DNA from: Lapillicoccus sp. | Lineage (GTDB): Bacteria > Actinomycetota > Actinomycetes > Actinomycetales > Dermatophilaceae | Length of the DNA: 64,000 nucleotides | Assembly (NCBI RefSeq): GCF_025353065.1 | Contig: NZ_JANXRJ010000052.1 | Location: 1-64,000, forward strand | Direction of reading: 5' to 3' | Shown here: positions 34,001 through 42,833 of the stretch, piece by piece | How the letters are laid out: every line of letters begins with the position of its first letter | How positions within the stretch are numbered: the stretch's first letter is position 1 | Position numbers and translations under genes: made by a program | The notes under the pieces: model-generated | What the model was told of the DNA's origin: nothing | Databases searched by the model: none | The model's input: the letters and a program-made list of their open reading frames with translations, nothing else

Positions 34001-36261
34001 GTGCGGGCGAACACCTGACGACGCACGTCGTTGAGCCGGGGGAGGCCCACGTCGCGGCCACGGGCGATGTTGAGGGTCGCCAGGTCCAGCGGGAGCCCGA
34101 GGAGGTTGTTGCGCAGCGTCTCGGTGACGAACTCGTCGAGCTCGTTGCCGATCTGGTCGGACGAGCCCATGACGATGCTGCCCGCCGCGGCCTCGGGGGT
34201 GAGCATGCCGGTCGACCCGCCGCTGAAGTAGGCCGGGGGATCGAGGAAGGCGTTGAGCAGCGGGAGGGAGGTGTCCGTCTTGGTCACCGTGCCGTCGGCG
34301 GCGACTGTCTCCACCCGCCGGGCCACCGTGTCGTCGAGCATCGAGTGCCCGAACCGGTAGACGGCAGAGGCGAACTCGGCCGAGATGGCCGGGTTGATGT
34401 CCGGTGAGTAGGCGTGGAAGGGCTTGACCAGCGGCTGCATCTTGCGCGCGAACTCCTCGAAGACGGTGTGCTGGTACTCCATCTCCGTGACGTATCGGGC
34501 CGCCTGGAAGAGGCGCTCTCCGTAGCCGTAGCCGGAGCCGCTCGAGGTGTCCTGCCAGCCGGCCAGGGCCGCCACCCCGGCCGCCGAGGTGTCGCCGCGC
34601 AGGGTGGCATCGATGTCCGCGACGAGGCGGTTGTGCTCGGAGTGGAAGACCTGGTGGACCGCTGAGAGGGCGATGTTCTCGTTGCACCGCCCGTCGCCGC
34701 AGATGAAGTGGGCGTTGAGCATCTCGTCGTCGTAGGTGCCGGGCGGCTGGTGGGCGAAGTCGGCCGACGGCGTGCTGTCGGCATCCGGGACCGGCGAAAC
34801 GGGCGGCGTCGCCGGGTCGTGGTCCGTGTCCTGCGGGCTGGGGTCGGCGTTGTGGGCGATGTCGGTGAGGAAGGGGACGCCGAAGTGCAGGACGTTGGAC
34901 GGGACCCCGACCGGGTGGGCGGTGTCACCCTCGACCAGCCCGCTCGTCGTGACGTACTGCGGCAGACCGCGGGCTGGGCCGGGGACGAACCTGCCGTAGG
35001 GGTCCGACGCGATCATCGGCACTGCCGTGACGTCTGCGTCGACCAGGGCCAAGCCGAGGAGCTGCGCCGCCTGGACCTTGACGGAAGCCCAGGTCGCCAG
35101 CCCGGTGCGCCCGTCGGGCGACCCGGCATACGTCTGGTCGGGGCCGAGCCCGCCGAGGAGGCGGCCCGTCGACACGGGGTGGCCCGCGGCATCGCGGGCG
35201 TACTCCCGCAGGAAGACCTGATGAGAGGCGTGGGAGGCGTAGGTCTGGCTCTGGTCGACCCATGGCGTGTCGGTGTTGGGGGCGTCGGTCACGTCGTCCG
35301 CCGTCCCGAGGATGCCGTCAGGGCCCGGCTGGTTCTGGGCCCGGGTCAGGACCATGAAGCGCTGGCTGACCGGGAGGTCGTCGGCGGTGCCGAGCACGTG
35401 GTCCGGACCGGCGATGAGCGGGTCGTCGGACCGCAGCGGCACGAAGACCGTCCCTCCGCCCTTGGCCGTCTGGTCGACACCGTGGTCGAAGAACTGGCCG
35501 AAGAAGGTGAACAGGCTGTTGTACGGAGGCGAGAGGCCCACGTCCGTGGTGACGTTGGGGATGAAGAGGGTCTGGTGCGACGGCGTGCAACCGGTGGGGA
35601 CACCCGCCACGGGCGGGACGGCGTCGAGCTGCGGGTCGGTCGTGCAGGGCACGGCGGTCGCCCCCGGGTTCTGGGAGCGCACGGGGTGGGCGGCCGCGGC
35701 GAGGGCAGCCGGGTTGGTGCTCGTCTGGTCGACGATCAGGTTGCTGACCACGCGCGGCTCGGAGTCGACGACGACGTTCCCCACGGACTTCTGGCTGTAG
35801 GAGGTCGCCCCCGGGGGGCCGACCGGGAAAGCAGGCGTGACCGGTTCGGCGTCACGGAAGACCGGGGTGGTCAGGCGGGGGAAGCCGAGGTCGGCGGAAG
35901 CGAAGCCGGAGTTGCCGGTCTTGAGGTTGTTGCAGGAGCCGTCGACCGTCCGCAGCCCGTACGGCGTCAGCACGTCGGGGACCTGCTCGGCGTCCGGGAT
36001 GCCGTCGCCCGGCTGGTTCAGCAGGGTCCCGCAGGGGTTGGCCGGCGTCCGGGTCACCGTATGCCGCTCGGCGATCTTGACCTGCCGCAGAATGTAGGCC
36101 AGGTCGCCCGTCGTGACCGTGAAACCGTGCCCGACGGGTGCCGTGCTCCCGCGGGCCGGCAGGACCGCGGCCTGCAGGACCAGGCAGATCCCGACCACGG
36201 CGGTGGTCACCGCGGCGCGTGGTCGCGAGGGGTGACGCACCTGCCGGGAGGACTGCCGCAT
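31033..36261 (-). CDS. Giant secreted haem peroxidase with RTX repeats and FN3 domains (copy 1)
   Basis: This encodes 1,742 residues. A signal peptide (to about residue 39) precedes an animal-type haem peroxidase domain. It shows the distal 'GQFFDH' (Gln256, Asp259, His260), the catalytic Arg525 and haem-linking Glu528 of 'GRCNENIALSAVHQVFHSEHNR', and the proximal His639 in 'YRFGHS'. Haemolysin-type calcium-binding nonapeptides (GGxGNDxx) run from about residue 995 to 1130 with a second short block near 1290. The C terminus carries three fibronectin-III domains. It should be an extracellular, calcium-dependent peroxidase. Similar domain pairs occur in bacterial Mn(II)-oxidising peroxidases (MopA), but the substrate here is unproven. 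The Asp that binds calcium next to the distal His in animal enzymes is Gly261. It is the last gene of the multicopper-oxidase operon, ten bases after its neighbour. Confidence 0.88.
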   Translation of the reverse strand: MRQSSRQVRHPSRPRAAVTTAVVGICLVLQAAVLPARGSTAPVGHGFTVTTGDLAYILRQVKIAERHTVTRTPANPCGTLLNQPGDGIPDAEQVPDVLTPYGLRTVDGSCNNLKTGNSGFASADLGFPRLTTPVFRDAEPVTPAFPVGPPGATSYSQKSVGNVVVDSEPRVVSNLIVDQTSTNPAALAAAAHPVRSQNPGATAVPCTTDPQLDAVPPVAGVPTGCTPSHQTLFIPNVTTDVGLSPPYNSLFTFFGQFFDHGVDQTAKGGGTVFVPLRSDDPLIAGPDHVLGTADDLPVSQRFMVLTRAQNQPGPDGILGTADDVTDAPNTDTPWVDQSQTYASHASHQVFLREYARDAAGHPVSTGRLLGGLGPDQTYAGSPDGRTGLATWASVKVQAAQLLGLALVDADVTAVPMIASDPYGRFVPGPARGLPQYVTTSGLVEGDTAHPVGVPSNVLHFGVPFLTDIAHNADPSPQDTDHDPATPPVSPVPDADSTPSADFAHQPPGTYDDEMLNAHFICGDGRCNENIALSAVHQVFHSEHNRLVADIDATLRGDTSAAGVAALAGWQDTSSGSGYGYGERLFQAARYVTEMEYQHTVFEEFARKMQPLVKPFHAYSPDINPAISAEFASAVYRFGHSMLDDTVARRVETVAADGTVTKTDTSLPLLNAFLDPPAYFSGGSTGMLTPEAAAGSIVMGSSDQIGNELDEFVTETLRNNLLGLPLDLATLNIARGRDVGLPRLNDVRRQVFARTSDGQLTPYTSWSDFGQHLKHPESLVNFVAAYGRHPSILAATTVAAKRDAARAIVSPGPSDTSPSDAADFMLGTSAWSNGAGGVTTTGVDDVDLWVGGLAEVTNVFGGLLGSTFNHVFQSQLESLQDGDRFYYIARTAGLNLRGQLEGNSFAELVQRNTDNTRALKADSFAMANCRFDLAHLAGTPAGFAQFGSSVADDTSTTDCNENLLLLRQPNGTIQYRQTNPVDPPGVNGQAVYQGTSGADRVYGGNDSDTIWAGAGNDVLDGGGGNDVVLGGDGNDIITDLAGNDTLKGGPGNDYLDGGLGNDILFGGDGQDLINGGANDNETFGGPGNDFIIAGQGADTVFGDGGDDWIEGGQGVDLLQGDHGAPFLNDPGEASPGNDVLIGQTGDNDYQGEGGDDIMAQTSSIDKNIGAAGFDWAIHQFDTGPANDDMNINNAQAGLPLPITANRDRWQEVEGDSGSPFNDVISGTDVVPRTVGGAGFIGCDVLDQAGVNRIAGLAAIVPQPLTGDLGAVVAKSAAGSCPLSGPIWGEGDILLGGAGSDTITGRGGNDIIDGDGALSVRISVRTNPADPSTETGTTDLIEHPATSGTFGPGTDGMTLQQAVGAGLLDPGDLVTVREITSPTNDASSVDTAGFTGPRGNYSVIPTGDRVIVSQTGPNVTGQLVADGTDTLFNIEKLAFSDQTVTVATLPVAVFPTITSAVPGVRAASLTWAPPVGTQSPVTSYTVVTSTRGAVVSTIAGITTTTTTQTVKGLTAGTPYTFQVQALSATGTTVSPPSAVVVPMTPASAPTAVTGVGRSGSVSLTWAPGPDGFSPVTSYLVLVRVSGVLVRTDTVQGAVPSATIGGLTPGTTYTFVVRAVTAAGVGASSKPSAGIKAVPPRTPPGPPAIGNAAPGLPGGELSALATWLPPATTGGSPTTGYQVTALLMDTDSVTPVGVPVTVTVAASVRKQFVVLPAGSYRFEVRAVNAIGIGLPSARSNAVLSQ

Positions 36262-36271
36262 GGCCTACCTG

Positions 36272-38992
36272 CTACTGCCGGATCGTGTTCAAGGCCGACG
36301 GTGAGCTGGTGCCTGTGGCGTTGCCCCCGCTGTCGAGAGCCTTGACCGTCAGCGGTCGTTGGGAGCACGGGGTGGCATACGTGCCACCGAGGTTGCAGGC
36401 CGGCGGCGGCGCCCCGACCGCCGTGACCGTGAAGGACCCGGGGGCGATGAGCGAGACCGTGAGGTTCGCGGCCCCCAGCGTCGCCGGGTCGAACGTCGTC
36501 CCGCTCTCGGTGAGGTAGGGCATCAACCTCATCGACGCGACCGTCGTGTCCGTGGACGTCGCGGTGATGACCAGGCGTTGCTTGGTCGTGCGGTAGACGT
36601 TGTTGAGGGTGATGTTGGTCGGGACGAACGGGGCCACGACGACGTTGACCGTGGTCGGCGACGACGTGCCGTTGACGTTGGTCGCCGTGACCGAGAACGT
36701 GTAGGTCCCGGCCACCGTCGGCGTGAGCTTGAGGACGGACGTCGCGGACGGGGAGGCCGCCGCAGGGGTCTGGCTCAGCGCCGGGTTCGCCGGCCCGGCC
36801 GTCTGCGCCCACGTCCACGTGGGCGTCGGCGACGACGGGCTGGTCGCCGTGAGGGTCACCAGGTTGGTGGCTGTGACGTTCTGGTCGGGGATGGGGTTGA
36901 CGGCCGGCGGCGGCGCTGCGGTGACGGTGATCGTCGAGCTCGCCGTCGAGACGCCGCACGCGTTGGAAGCGCTGAAGCTGACGTTGTAGGTGGCCGGCGC
37001 CAACCCGGTGGCCGAGAACGTCGGTGTCGTCGTCGTCGCGCCTGTGAGGGCGCCATTCAGGTCGGTGCCACCGGCGGTCGTCCCGGCCGTCCACTGCAGC
37101 GTGACCGGGGTGGTGACCCCCGCGGCGACGCTGCCCGACAGCTTGATCGAGCTCCCGTTGGCCACGGAGTACGGAGCCCCGTTGAGCGTGGGTGACGTGC
37201 AGGTAAGGGGCGAAGGGGTGATACTGCTGGGCCAAGGGTTGAGCACTCCGGCCTGGACGCCGGTGATGCTCTGGTAGCCGCCGTAGGCCAGGAACGGGAT
37301 GGTGTTGAAGTTGTTCTCGGGAATGGGCGTTCCCGGCACGTTCTCCGGGAAGATGTACTCCCCGATGGGGGCGTGGTACTGCCCGTAGTACAGCCCGTTC
37401 GCGGTGGTCCTGGCCCCAGGCGTCCCGGGGACCTGGCTGTTGGCGTTGGGGATGATCGTGCCCGGGTTGAACTGGGACAGGCCGGTGACGACGGCCCGCA
37501 GCTCACGGGTCGGGGGAATGAACTGGCCGGCCGTCGGCGGGGTGCACGCCTTGACGGTTGCCACCGACGCCGTGCAGGGGGGCCGGAAGCGCCACCGCCC
37601 GCGGACCGCGCCGGTGGGCGGCCCCTGGTCGGGAAGGATCGAGCCCCACTCCCGGTCGGTGGTCTTGCCGGTCGTGGGGTTGATGTCGATCCCGTAGAGG
37701 CGGATGAGGCGCGTCTCGTCGGTGGTCATCCCCTCGAACCTGGTCCGGACGGCCGCCTCACCGGCGCCGAAGACGGTGAGGCCACCGGTCCCGATCAGTG
37801 ACACCTCGATCGAGACGTATGCCGGGTCGATACCAGGCTGGGTGTAGATGCCGAGGCTCGCGGTGATGGTGTGGGCGGACACATAGCTGGCGCCGGCACT
37901 GTCCGTCTCGAGACTTCCCGCGAAGGTGATGTAGTCGCCGACCTCGAACGGGGCCTGCTTGCGCGGGTCGGCACAGGTGCCGCGCTGGCAGGTGTTGGCG
38001 TCGACGTTGGCCGGGCTGTCCATCCGGAAGAGGGTGTAGAAGGCGCCCACGGCCGGCAGGGCCGGCTGGGGTGTGACCCCCGAGGTGTCGGCGCCGGTGA
38101 AGACCGGCCGGTTGGTCAGCGGGCACTGGGCGTCGTCAAGGTTGCCGGCGAGACCGGGGTCGGCCGCGACCCGGGGCAGGCACATGGGGAAGCCGGTCTC
38201 GGCCAGGATCGTCGGGTTGTCCTGGTCGACCTGGAAGCGGTCGTCCGGAGATCCGGCCCGGCCGTAGCGCCCGCTGCCCGCGGTGCCGTTCTGGTCCAGC
38301 GCAGTGGCGTTCGCCGGGTCGTTGATCCGCACCCGGGTACCCGTGCCCTGCACCCCCGGGCGGCCCCCGACCTCCATCTCGCCGTTGGCGTAGTCAATGA
38401 AGTTGACGTAGCCGGTGCCCGCGTTGAGGTCCTGCTGAGAGATGTGGACGAGCCCGGCGAGGTATCGGTCACCGCTGCCGTTGATGACCCGGTTGCCGAT
38501 GACGTTGACCTCGTAGGTCGTCAGGGGCTTGGGGTTGTCCTCCAGGGCCAGGCCCGTCGCCGTGTTCGTGTAGGGCGCCGGGGCGTGGGTGAAGAGCTCC
38601 TGCCAGGTCAGGGCGTTCGCGGGGAGGATGACGACGAGCTCGCGCGGGATGATCACGGTGTGGCCGTCGACCACGAGCGTGCCGCCGGAGTGCGGGTCGG
38701 CGGGGGTGTCCAGCGTGGCCTTCTGGACGAAGCCCGTGATGTCGAACTGGGTGCTCGATGCGACGACCGGGATGATCGCGGCCGGTTGGACGGCCCCGCC
38801 GAAGCCGGCGGCCCCGGCAGCGCCGAGGGCGCCGGTCGCCCCGCCGGCGGCCAGGGCCGCGCTCACGGCGAGGATGCCGAGAGCCGACCAGGAGCGCCGT
38901 CGCGGACGGCGGTCCGACGGCGGGGAGTCCTCCGCGCCGGGACGGGGTGAGGCGGTGAGCCGCCGGCTGTGTCCTCCCAGGTATCGCACCAT
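36272..38992 (-). CDS. Large secreted protein of unknown function with Ig/PKD-like domains
   Basis: This encodes about 906 residues. After an Arg-rich N terminus, a hydrophobic export signal (SALGILAVSAALAAGG) is followed by a long unique domain ('ITGFVQKATLDTPADPHSGGTLVVDGHTVIIPRELVVILPA'-type start, several Cys pairs). Two Ser/Thr-rich Ig- or PKD-like domains follow, about residues 620-800. I do not recognise the N-terminal family. It lies between a membrane protein gene and peroxidase 1, so it may be an extracellular partner, scaffold or substrate-binding component. The ATG at 38992 has GAAGG nine bases upstream; an in-frame ATG at 39049 would add 19 residues but has no ribosome site. Confidence 0.7.
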   Translation of the reverse strand: MVRYLGGHSRRLTASPRPGAEDSPPSDRRPRRRSWSALGILAVSAALAAGGATGALGAAGAAGFGGAVQPAAIIPVVASSTQFDITGFVQKATLDTPADPHSGGTLVVDGHTVIIPRELVVILPANALTWQELFTHAPAPYTNTATGLALEDNPKPLTTYEVNVIGNRVINGSGDRYLAGLVHISQQDLNAGTGYVNFIDYANGEMEVGGRPGVQGTGTRVRINDPANATALDQNGTAGSGRYGRAGSPDDRFQVDQDNPTILAETGFPMCLPRVAADPGLAGNLDDAQCPLTNRPVFTGADTSGVTPQPALPAVGAFYTLFRMDSPANVDANTCQRGTCADPRKQAPFEVGDYITFAGSLETDSAGASYVSAHTITASLGIYTQPGIDPAYVSIEVSLIGTGGLTVFGAGEAAVRTRFEGMTTDETRLIRLYGIDINPTTGKTTDREWGSILPDQGPPTGAVRGRWRFRPPCTASVATVKACTPPTAGQFIPPTRELRAVVTGLSQFNPGTIIPNANSQVPGTPGARTTANGLYYGQYHAPIGEYIFPENVPGTPIPENNFNTIPFLAYGGYQSITGVQAGVLNPWPSSITPSPLTCTSPTLNGAPYSVANGSSIKLSGSVAAGVTTPVTLQWTAGTTAGGTDLNGALTGATTTTPTFSATGLAPATYNVSFSASNACGVSTASSTITVTAAPPPAVNPIPDQNVTATNLVTLTATSPSSPTPTWTWAQTAGPANPALSQTPAAASPSATSVLKLTPTVAGTYTFSVTATNVNGTSSPTTVNVVVAPFVPTNITLNNVYRTTKQRLVITATSTDTTVASMRLMPYLTESGTTFDPATLGAANLTVSLIAPGSFTVTAVGAPPPACNLGGTYATPCSQRPLTVKALDSGGNATGTSSPSALNTIRQ

Positions 38993-39093
38993 GGTCGTCG
39001 CCTTCTTCTTCTGCGTGGGTCGAGTGGGTTCTACGTCGTCAGGGTTCATGGGTCAGGGCTTGGCGTCGGGAGTGGGGTGCTCGCGCGCGGCGG

Positions 39094-40257
39094 TCACATC
39101 GGGCCGAACCCGAGACCGAGGGTCTGGAGCGCCACCGACGTGAGTGACGCGACGGCGAGCAGGCGGGCGGTGCGGCTGGTTGGCGTCAGGGCAGGCAGGA
39201 GGCGCAGCCGGCTTCCGTAGCGGAGGCAGGCGAGGGCCATGAGCAGGGCGCCGAGCTCGAGGAGGCCGGCGACGACGTCTGGCGCACCCACGGGCTCCCG
39301 CTCGCCCGGGGCAGGTCCGAACGGCAGGCCGACGATCCGCGACGACGCCCAGACGACGAGGGGGGCTCCCGAGACGAGCACGGTGACCACGAGCTGAGTC
39401 GACCGGGTGACTCGGGTGGGCCCCAGCAGCAGCGCCGACGCTGTGGCCACCTCGACGATGGAGAGGACCACGAAGAACACGCCTGCTGCGGGCCACTCGG
39501 TGAGGTGCTCCGGCACGACCGCCGTGTGGATGACGGCAGCGCCGACGAGTGCCGCCGCGAGCAGCAGCCGGACGTCGGGCGCGAGACCGGTCCGGTCCCA
39601 GGCCTCCGACGCGGAGTGTCGGAGGAGCTGTCGACGGGAGGTTGCCGACCTCGCGCCCGCCAGGTCGAGGCGCCCCCCCCGTACGGCGACGACCCAGAGT
39701 GTGACGACGAGGTTCGTCACGAGGATGAGGACCGCGCCGTAGCCCAGGGCCCTGACCTGGAGGGCCAGCGTGGCGTGCTGCATCCGGTCCAGGCAGTCGG
39801 TCGTCGAGCACATACCGCTGCTGGGGGTGAGCATCATGGCGTTGCTGCGGGTCTGCAGGACGTAGTCGTAGGCCGCACTGATGGCGACCTGCGTCATCCC
39901 CGCCGCCGTGCCGAAGCCCCCGATGAGGAGCCATGTCACGAGGAAGCCGAAGCGGCGCCTCGGTCCGAGCAGGCGGCGTGCCGTGACGACCGCGAGCAGG
40001 ACCGCGAGGGTGGCGAGAGGGATCGCGAGCAGCGAGTCGCGCCACCAGCTCGCGAACGGCTGCTGGGTCCGCTCCACGGCCCCCACGGCTCCTCGCAGGG
40101 TGACGCCCCAGAATCCGCCGACGACGGCGAGGACCACCGAGAGCGGGACGACGGTGCCCCAGGGGACGGGGACCCCGTCGCGCAGCAGGGGGGCGCCGAT
40201 CCGGGCGGCCGCCCAGCCCGCAACGGCGGCCGACGGGCGGCGGGAGGTCAGGCTCAC
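39094..40257 (-). CDS. Multi-spanning membrane protein of unknown function
   Basis: This 387-residue protein has about eight to nine hydrophobic helices, including 'GTVVPLSVVLAVVGGFWGV', 'LLAIPLATLAVLLAVVTA', 'LVTWLLIGGFGTAAGM', 'VLILVTNLVVTLWVVAV' and 'LLLAAALVGAAVIHTAVVP'. A periplasmic-type loop with two Cys (SGMCSTTDCLDRMQH) and several His in the helices could bind metal. No family is recognised. The GTG start at 40255-40257 overlaps the multicopper oxidase stop, so the two are made together. A role in electron transfer, copper handling or assembly of the oxidase is a guess from context. Confidence 0.7.
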   Translation of the reverse strand: MSLTSRRPSAAVAGWAAARIGAPLLRDGVPVPWGTVVPLSVVLAVVGGFWGVTLRGAVGAVERTQQPFASWWRDSLLAIPLATLAVLLAVVTARRLLGPRRRFGFLVTWLLIGGFGTAAGMTQVAISAAYDYVLQTRSNAMMLTPSSGMCSTTDCLDRMQHATLALQVRALGYGAVLILVTNLVVTLWVVAVRGGRLDLAGARSATSRRQLLRHSASEAWDRTGLAPDVRLLLAAALVGAAVIHTAVVPEHLTEWPAAGVFFVVLSIVEVATASALLLGPTRVTRSTQLVVTVLVSGAPLVVWASSRIVGLPFGPAPGEREPVGAPDVVAGLLELGALLMALACLRYGSRLRLLPALTPTSRTARLLAVASLTSVALQTLGLGFGPM

Positions 40258-42563
40258 GGCGTGATCTCCCAGCCGAACATCATCGCGTGGTCCTCGTGGG
40301 CGAGGTTGTGGCAGTGGGCGACATACGGTCCGACGAAGTCCCGGAAGCCGCGATACACCATGACCGACTCGCCGGGGTCGAGCGCGACGAGGTCCTCGCG
40401 GGAGACGTCGTCGGGGTGGTCCGAGCTGCCCGCGGTGACGTCCTTCTGGTTGCGCATCACGGTGCGGTGCTCCTCCATGTGCAGGTGGAACGGGTGCACC
40501 CAACCGCCACCACCGTTACGGATCTCCCAGATGTTGAAGCTGTTCTTGGGCTGTTGCGCTAGTGGGGTGAGGCCGGCGGGGTTCTGCAGGCTCGTCGCCA
40601 CGGTGACGGGGGTGAACGGCTGGCCGTTGATGAGCCACTCGATCTCGCCCCCGCCGCTACCGCGTTGCACCTCGAACACGAGCCGGTTGTCGAGCATGCT
40701 CTGCCAGTTGCTCGGCAGCGGCGGGAGCTCGCGCAGCGGGGTCAGGGGGGACGGCATCACGCTGTTGTCGACGGCGACGTCGCCGATGACGAACTTGAGC
40801 ACCGGGACCAGGTATGCCGGGTCGGGCGAGAAGCGTGAGGAGTTGCTCCACATCCGGCCGTCGGGCATCTTCATGACGTCGGTGAGGTAGACCACGTCGC
40901 CTTTGGTCGTCGGCGTGCCGTCCTGGTACTTGGTGAAGTCGATGATGACCTCACGCCGCTTGGCCGGCCACAGCTCGAAAGAGTCGCGGGTGATCGGGAA
41001 GGGCAGCAGGCCGCCGTCCGAGGCGATCTGGGTGAACTGCATGCACTGCTGGGCATCAGGGATGCGGTACTGCCCCTCGAGCTCGGTGTCCCGGTAACCG
41101 AGGGACGCGGAGGACTTGGGTCCGCGTGTCGAGCTCATCAGCTTGAACTCGTAGATCCGCGAGATCGACGCGTCGAGGAACCGGAAGCGGTACTTGCGCC
41201 GCTTGACCTTCAGCACCGGGTAGGCCGTGCCGTTGACGGTGAAGATGTCCCCGACGAAGCCGTGGTTGGGCATGTGCTTGTAGAAGGTCTTTCCCCACCA
41301 CTCCGGGTGGGTGGCCGGGTTCTTCGCCAGGGGGAAGTCCCCGTTGACGTCGTGGATGTCGAGGTGGGTCGTCGCCCCGTCGTCGAGCCGGGTGTCGAAG
41401 AAGACCAGGGGGACGTCGTAGTTCACGTCGAAGGACCCGTCGGGGTGGTTCTTGCGGACACCGGGCAACCGCAGGCCCTGCCGCTCGTCCCCCATGTCCA
41501 TGCCGCCCTTGGGGTCGTAGATGGGGTAGATCCCGACCATGCCCTTGTAGACGTTGCTGCCGGTGTGGTCCATGCGGTGGTCGTGGAACCAGAAGAAGCT
41601 CTGCTTCTCGCGGTCGTCGCCCCCGGCGGGCCAGTTGAGATAGAGGTTGTCGACCCACATCCCGGGCGCGTAGCCCGTCTTCAGCGGACCGCGGGTCATG
41701 GAGTAGTGGGGGTTGCCGTCGCTCTCCGGGGCGGTGTGCCCGTTGTGCAGGTGGGTGAGGAAGGACAGGTCCGGGGAGCCGAAGTCCTGTCGGTCGAGGC
41801 CGAGCGGGTTCTGGTCGAGCTGGTTGATGAATCGCACCAGGGCGGCCTTGCCGTACTCCGCGTTGATCCGGGGGCCGGGGAAGGTGCCGTTGAAGCCGTA
41901 GATGGTGCTCAACGGGAGCGTGCGCTTCGTGCCCGCGGGATACGTCGCCCCGGACGCGTCGAAGGAGAGTGTCGGCTTGCCGCTCGCGTTGATGGGCAGC
42001 ACCTGCGAGGTCGTGAAGCTGTGCTGTCCGACCATGACGTTGATCTTGTAGACGATCGGGTCGACGGAACCGACCTGGTTCGGCCAGATCTGATGCGTCT
42101 CGTTGCTCAGTGAGTTCTGTTGTCCCAGACCGGGTCCCGGCGGCTGGGACCAGGCGCTGTACTCGGACATCGGTGTCGGAGCCAGCGCCTGGGGCACGGT
42201 GAGAGGATCCCGGAACGGGGAGATGATGAGCGGGCTGGTCGGGAAGACCTCCAGGTAGAGCGAGTCGCCGAGGATGGTCGAGGCCGCAGCGAAGGCGCCG
42301 TCGGCCGACAGCAGACCACGCTGGGCGAGAAAGGGGATGCCGAATCCCTGGAGCGCGGCCACCGCGAGGCCGAAGCTCCCGGCTGCCCCGAGCCGCAGCA
42401 TGGTCCGGCGAGGCACCCCCACGCTCAGCTGGGGGGTGTCCGGGGGCACGAGGAGGTCTGACGGGGCGACGCTGGTGAGGTCCAGACGGCGCGGGAGTGC
42501 CTGAGTGGCGGAGGTGACGGGCCGGTCCACTGAACTGGGGCCGTCGTGGGAGGTGATCGACAT
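40254..42563 (-). CDS. Tat-exported multicopper oxidase
   Basis: This encodes 769 residues. A twin-arginine type signal ('PRRTMLRLGAAGSFGLAVAAL', Arg52-Arg53) follows an N-terminal extension of about 50 residues. All four copper motifs are intact: HLHNGH (271-276), HDHRMDH (327-333), HPFHLH (690-695) and HCHNLAHEDHAMM (750-762), which supplies the type 1 copper with its Cys, His and Met ligands. The enzyme should oxidise phenols, bilirubin-like compounds or metal ions with O2 outside the membrane; the CotA/bilirubin-oxidase type architecture is closest. ATG at 42563 is preceded by GGAG. It is the first gene of the operon that ends with peroxidase 1, with a SARP-type double repeat about 110 bases upstream. 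Confidence 0.9.
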   Translation of the reverse strand: MSITSHDGPSSVDRPVTSATQALPRRLDLTSVAPSDLLVPPDTPQLSVGVPRRTMLRLGAAGSFGLAVAALQGFGIPFLAQRGLLSADGAFAAASTILGDSLYLEVFPTSPLIISPFRDPLTVPQALAPTPMSEYSAWSQPPGPGLGQQNSLSNETHQIWPNQVGSVDPIVYKINVMVGQHSFTTSQVLPINASGKPTLSFDASGATYPAGTKRTLPLSTIYGFNGTFPGPRINAEYGKAALVRFINQLDQNPLGLDRQDFGSPDLSFLTHLHNGHTAPESDGNPHYSMTRGPLKTGYAPGMWVDNLYLNWPAGGDDREKQSFFWFHDHRMDHTGSNVYKGMVGIYPIYDPKGGMDMGDERQGLRLPGVRKNHPDGSFDVNYDVPLVFFDTRLDDGATTHLDIHDVNGDFPLAKNPATHPEWWGKTFYKHMPNHGFVGDIFTVNGTAYPVLKVKRRKYRFRFLDASISRIYEFKLMSSTRGPKSSASLGYRDTELEGQYRIPDAQQCMQFTQIASDGGLLPFPITRDSFELWPAKRREVIIDFTKYQDGTPTTKGDVVYLTDVMKMPDGRMWSNSSRFSPDPAYLVPVLKFVIGDVAVDNSVMPSPLTPLRELPPLPSNWQSMLDNRLVFEVQRGSGGGEIEWLINGQPFTPVTVATSLQNPAGLTPLAQQPKNSFNIWEIRNGGGGWVHPFHLHMEEHRTVMRNQKDVTAGSSDHPDDVSREDLVALDPGESVMVYRGFRDFVGPYVAHCHNLAHEDHAMMFGWEITP

Positions 42564-42668
42564 GGGAACTCCGTGATCTCGTACCGGTGAGGGACGGAGC
42601 CGGAGTCGTTCGCGACGTGCTGTCGGTGACGGATCGGGCCCTGCTCGCTTCGAAGCGTGTCGCTGCGC

Positions 42669-42686
42669 CCTTGAGCGAACCTTGAG
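42669..42686 (-). promoter_or_regulatory. SARP-type 11-bp direct repeat upstream of the multicopper oxidase
   Basis: On the minus strand CTCAAGG occurs twice (42680-42686 and 42669-42675), separated by TTCG, an exact 11-bp period. SARP activators are known to bind 7-bp direct repeats with this spacing on one face of the helix. The same heptamer pair stands before peroxidase 2, and a variant before the receiver-only gene. A -10 element is not obvious. Confidence 0.6.
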
Positions 42687-42833
42687 CCGCCCGGTCCCGG
42701 GAGGAGGGCGCCGAACGACCCGCTGAGCAGTCGGCGCCACTCGTCACGGCGATCGGTGAAGTCGTTCGCCCGGACCGGGCCTCGTCCCGGCACCTGCGCG
42801 GTGCGCGAGGCGCGGTCGGGGGACGGACATCGG

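Noticed and set aside
32731..34407. Long open frames on the plus strand opposite peroxidase copy 1 (and likewise opposite most large genes)
   Set aside because: They mirror the codon bias of the true gene in GC-rich DNA, have Arg/Val/Gly-rich compositions with no domain pattern, and lack ribosome sites. The opposite strand shows clear family motifs.
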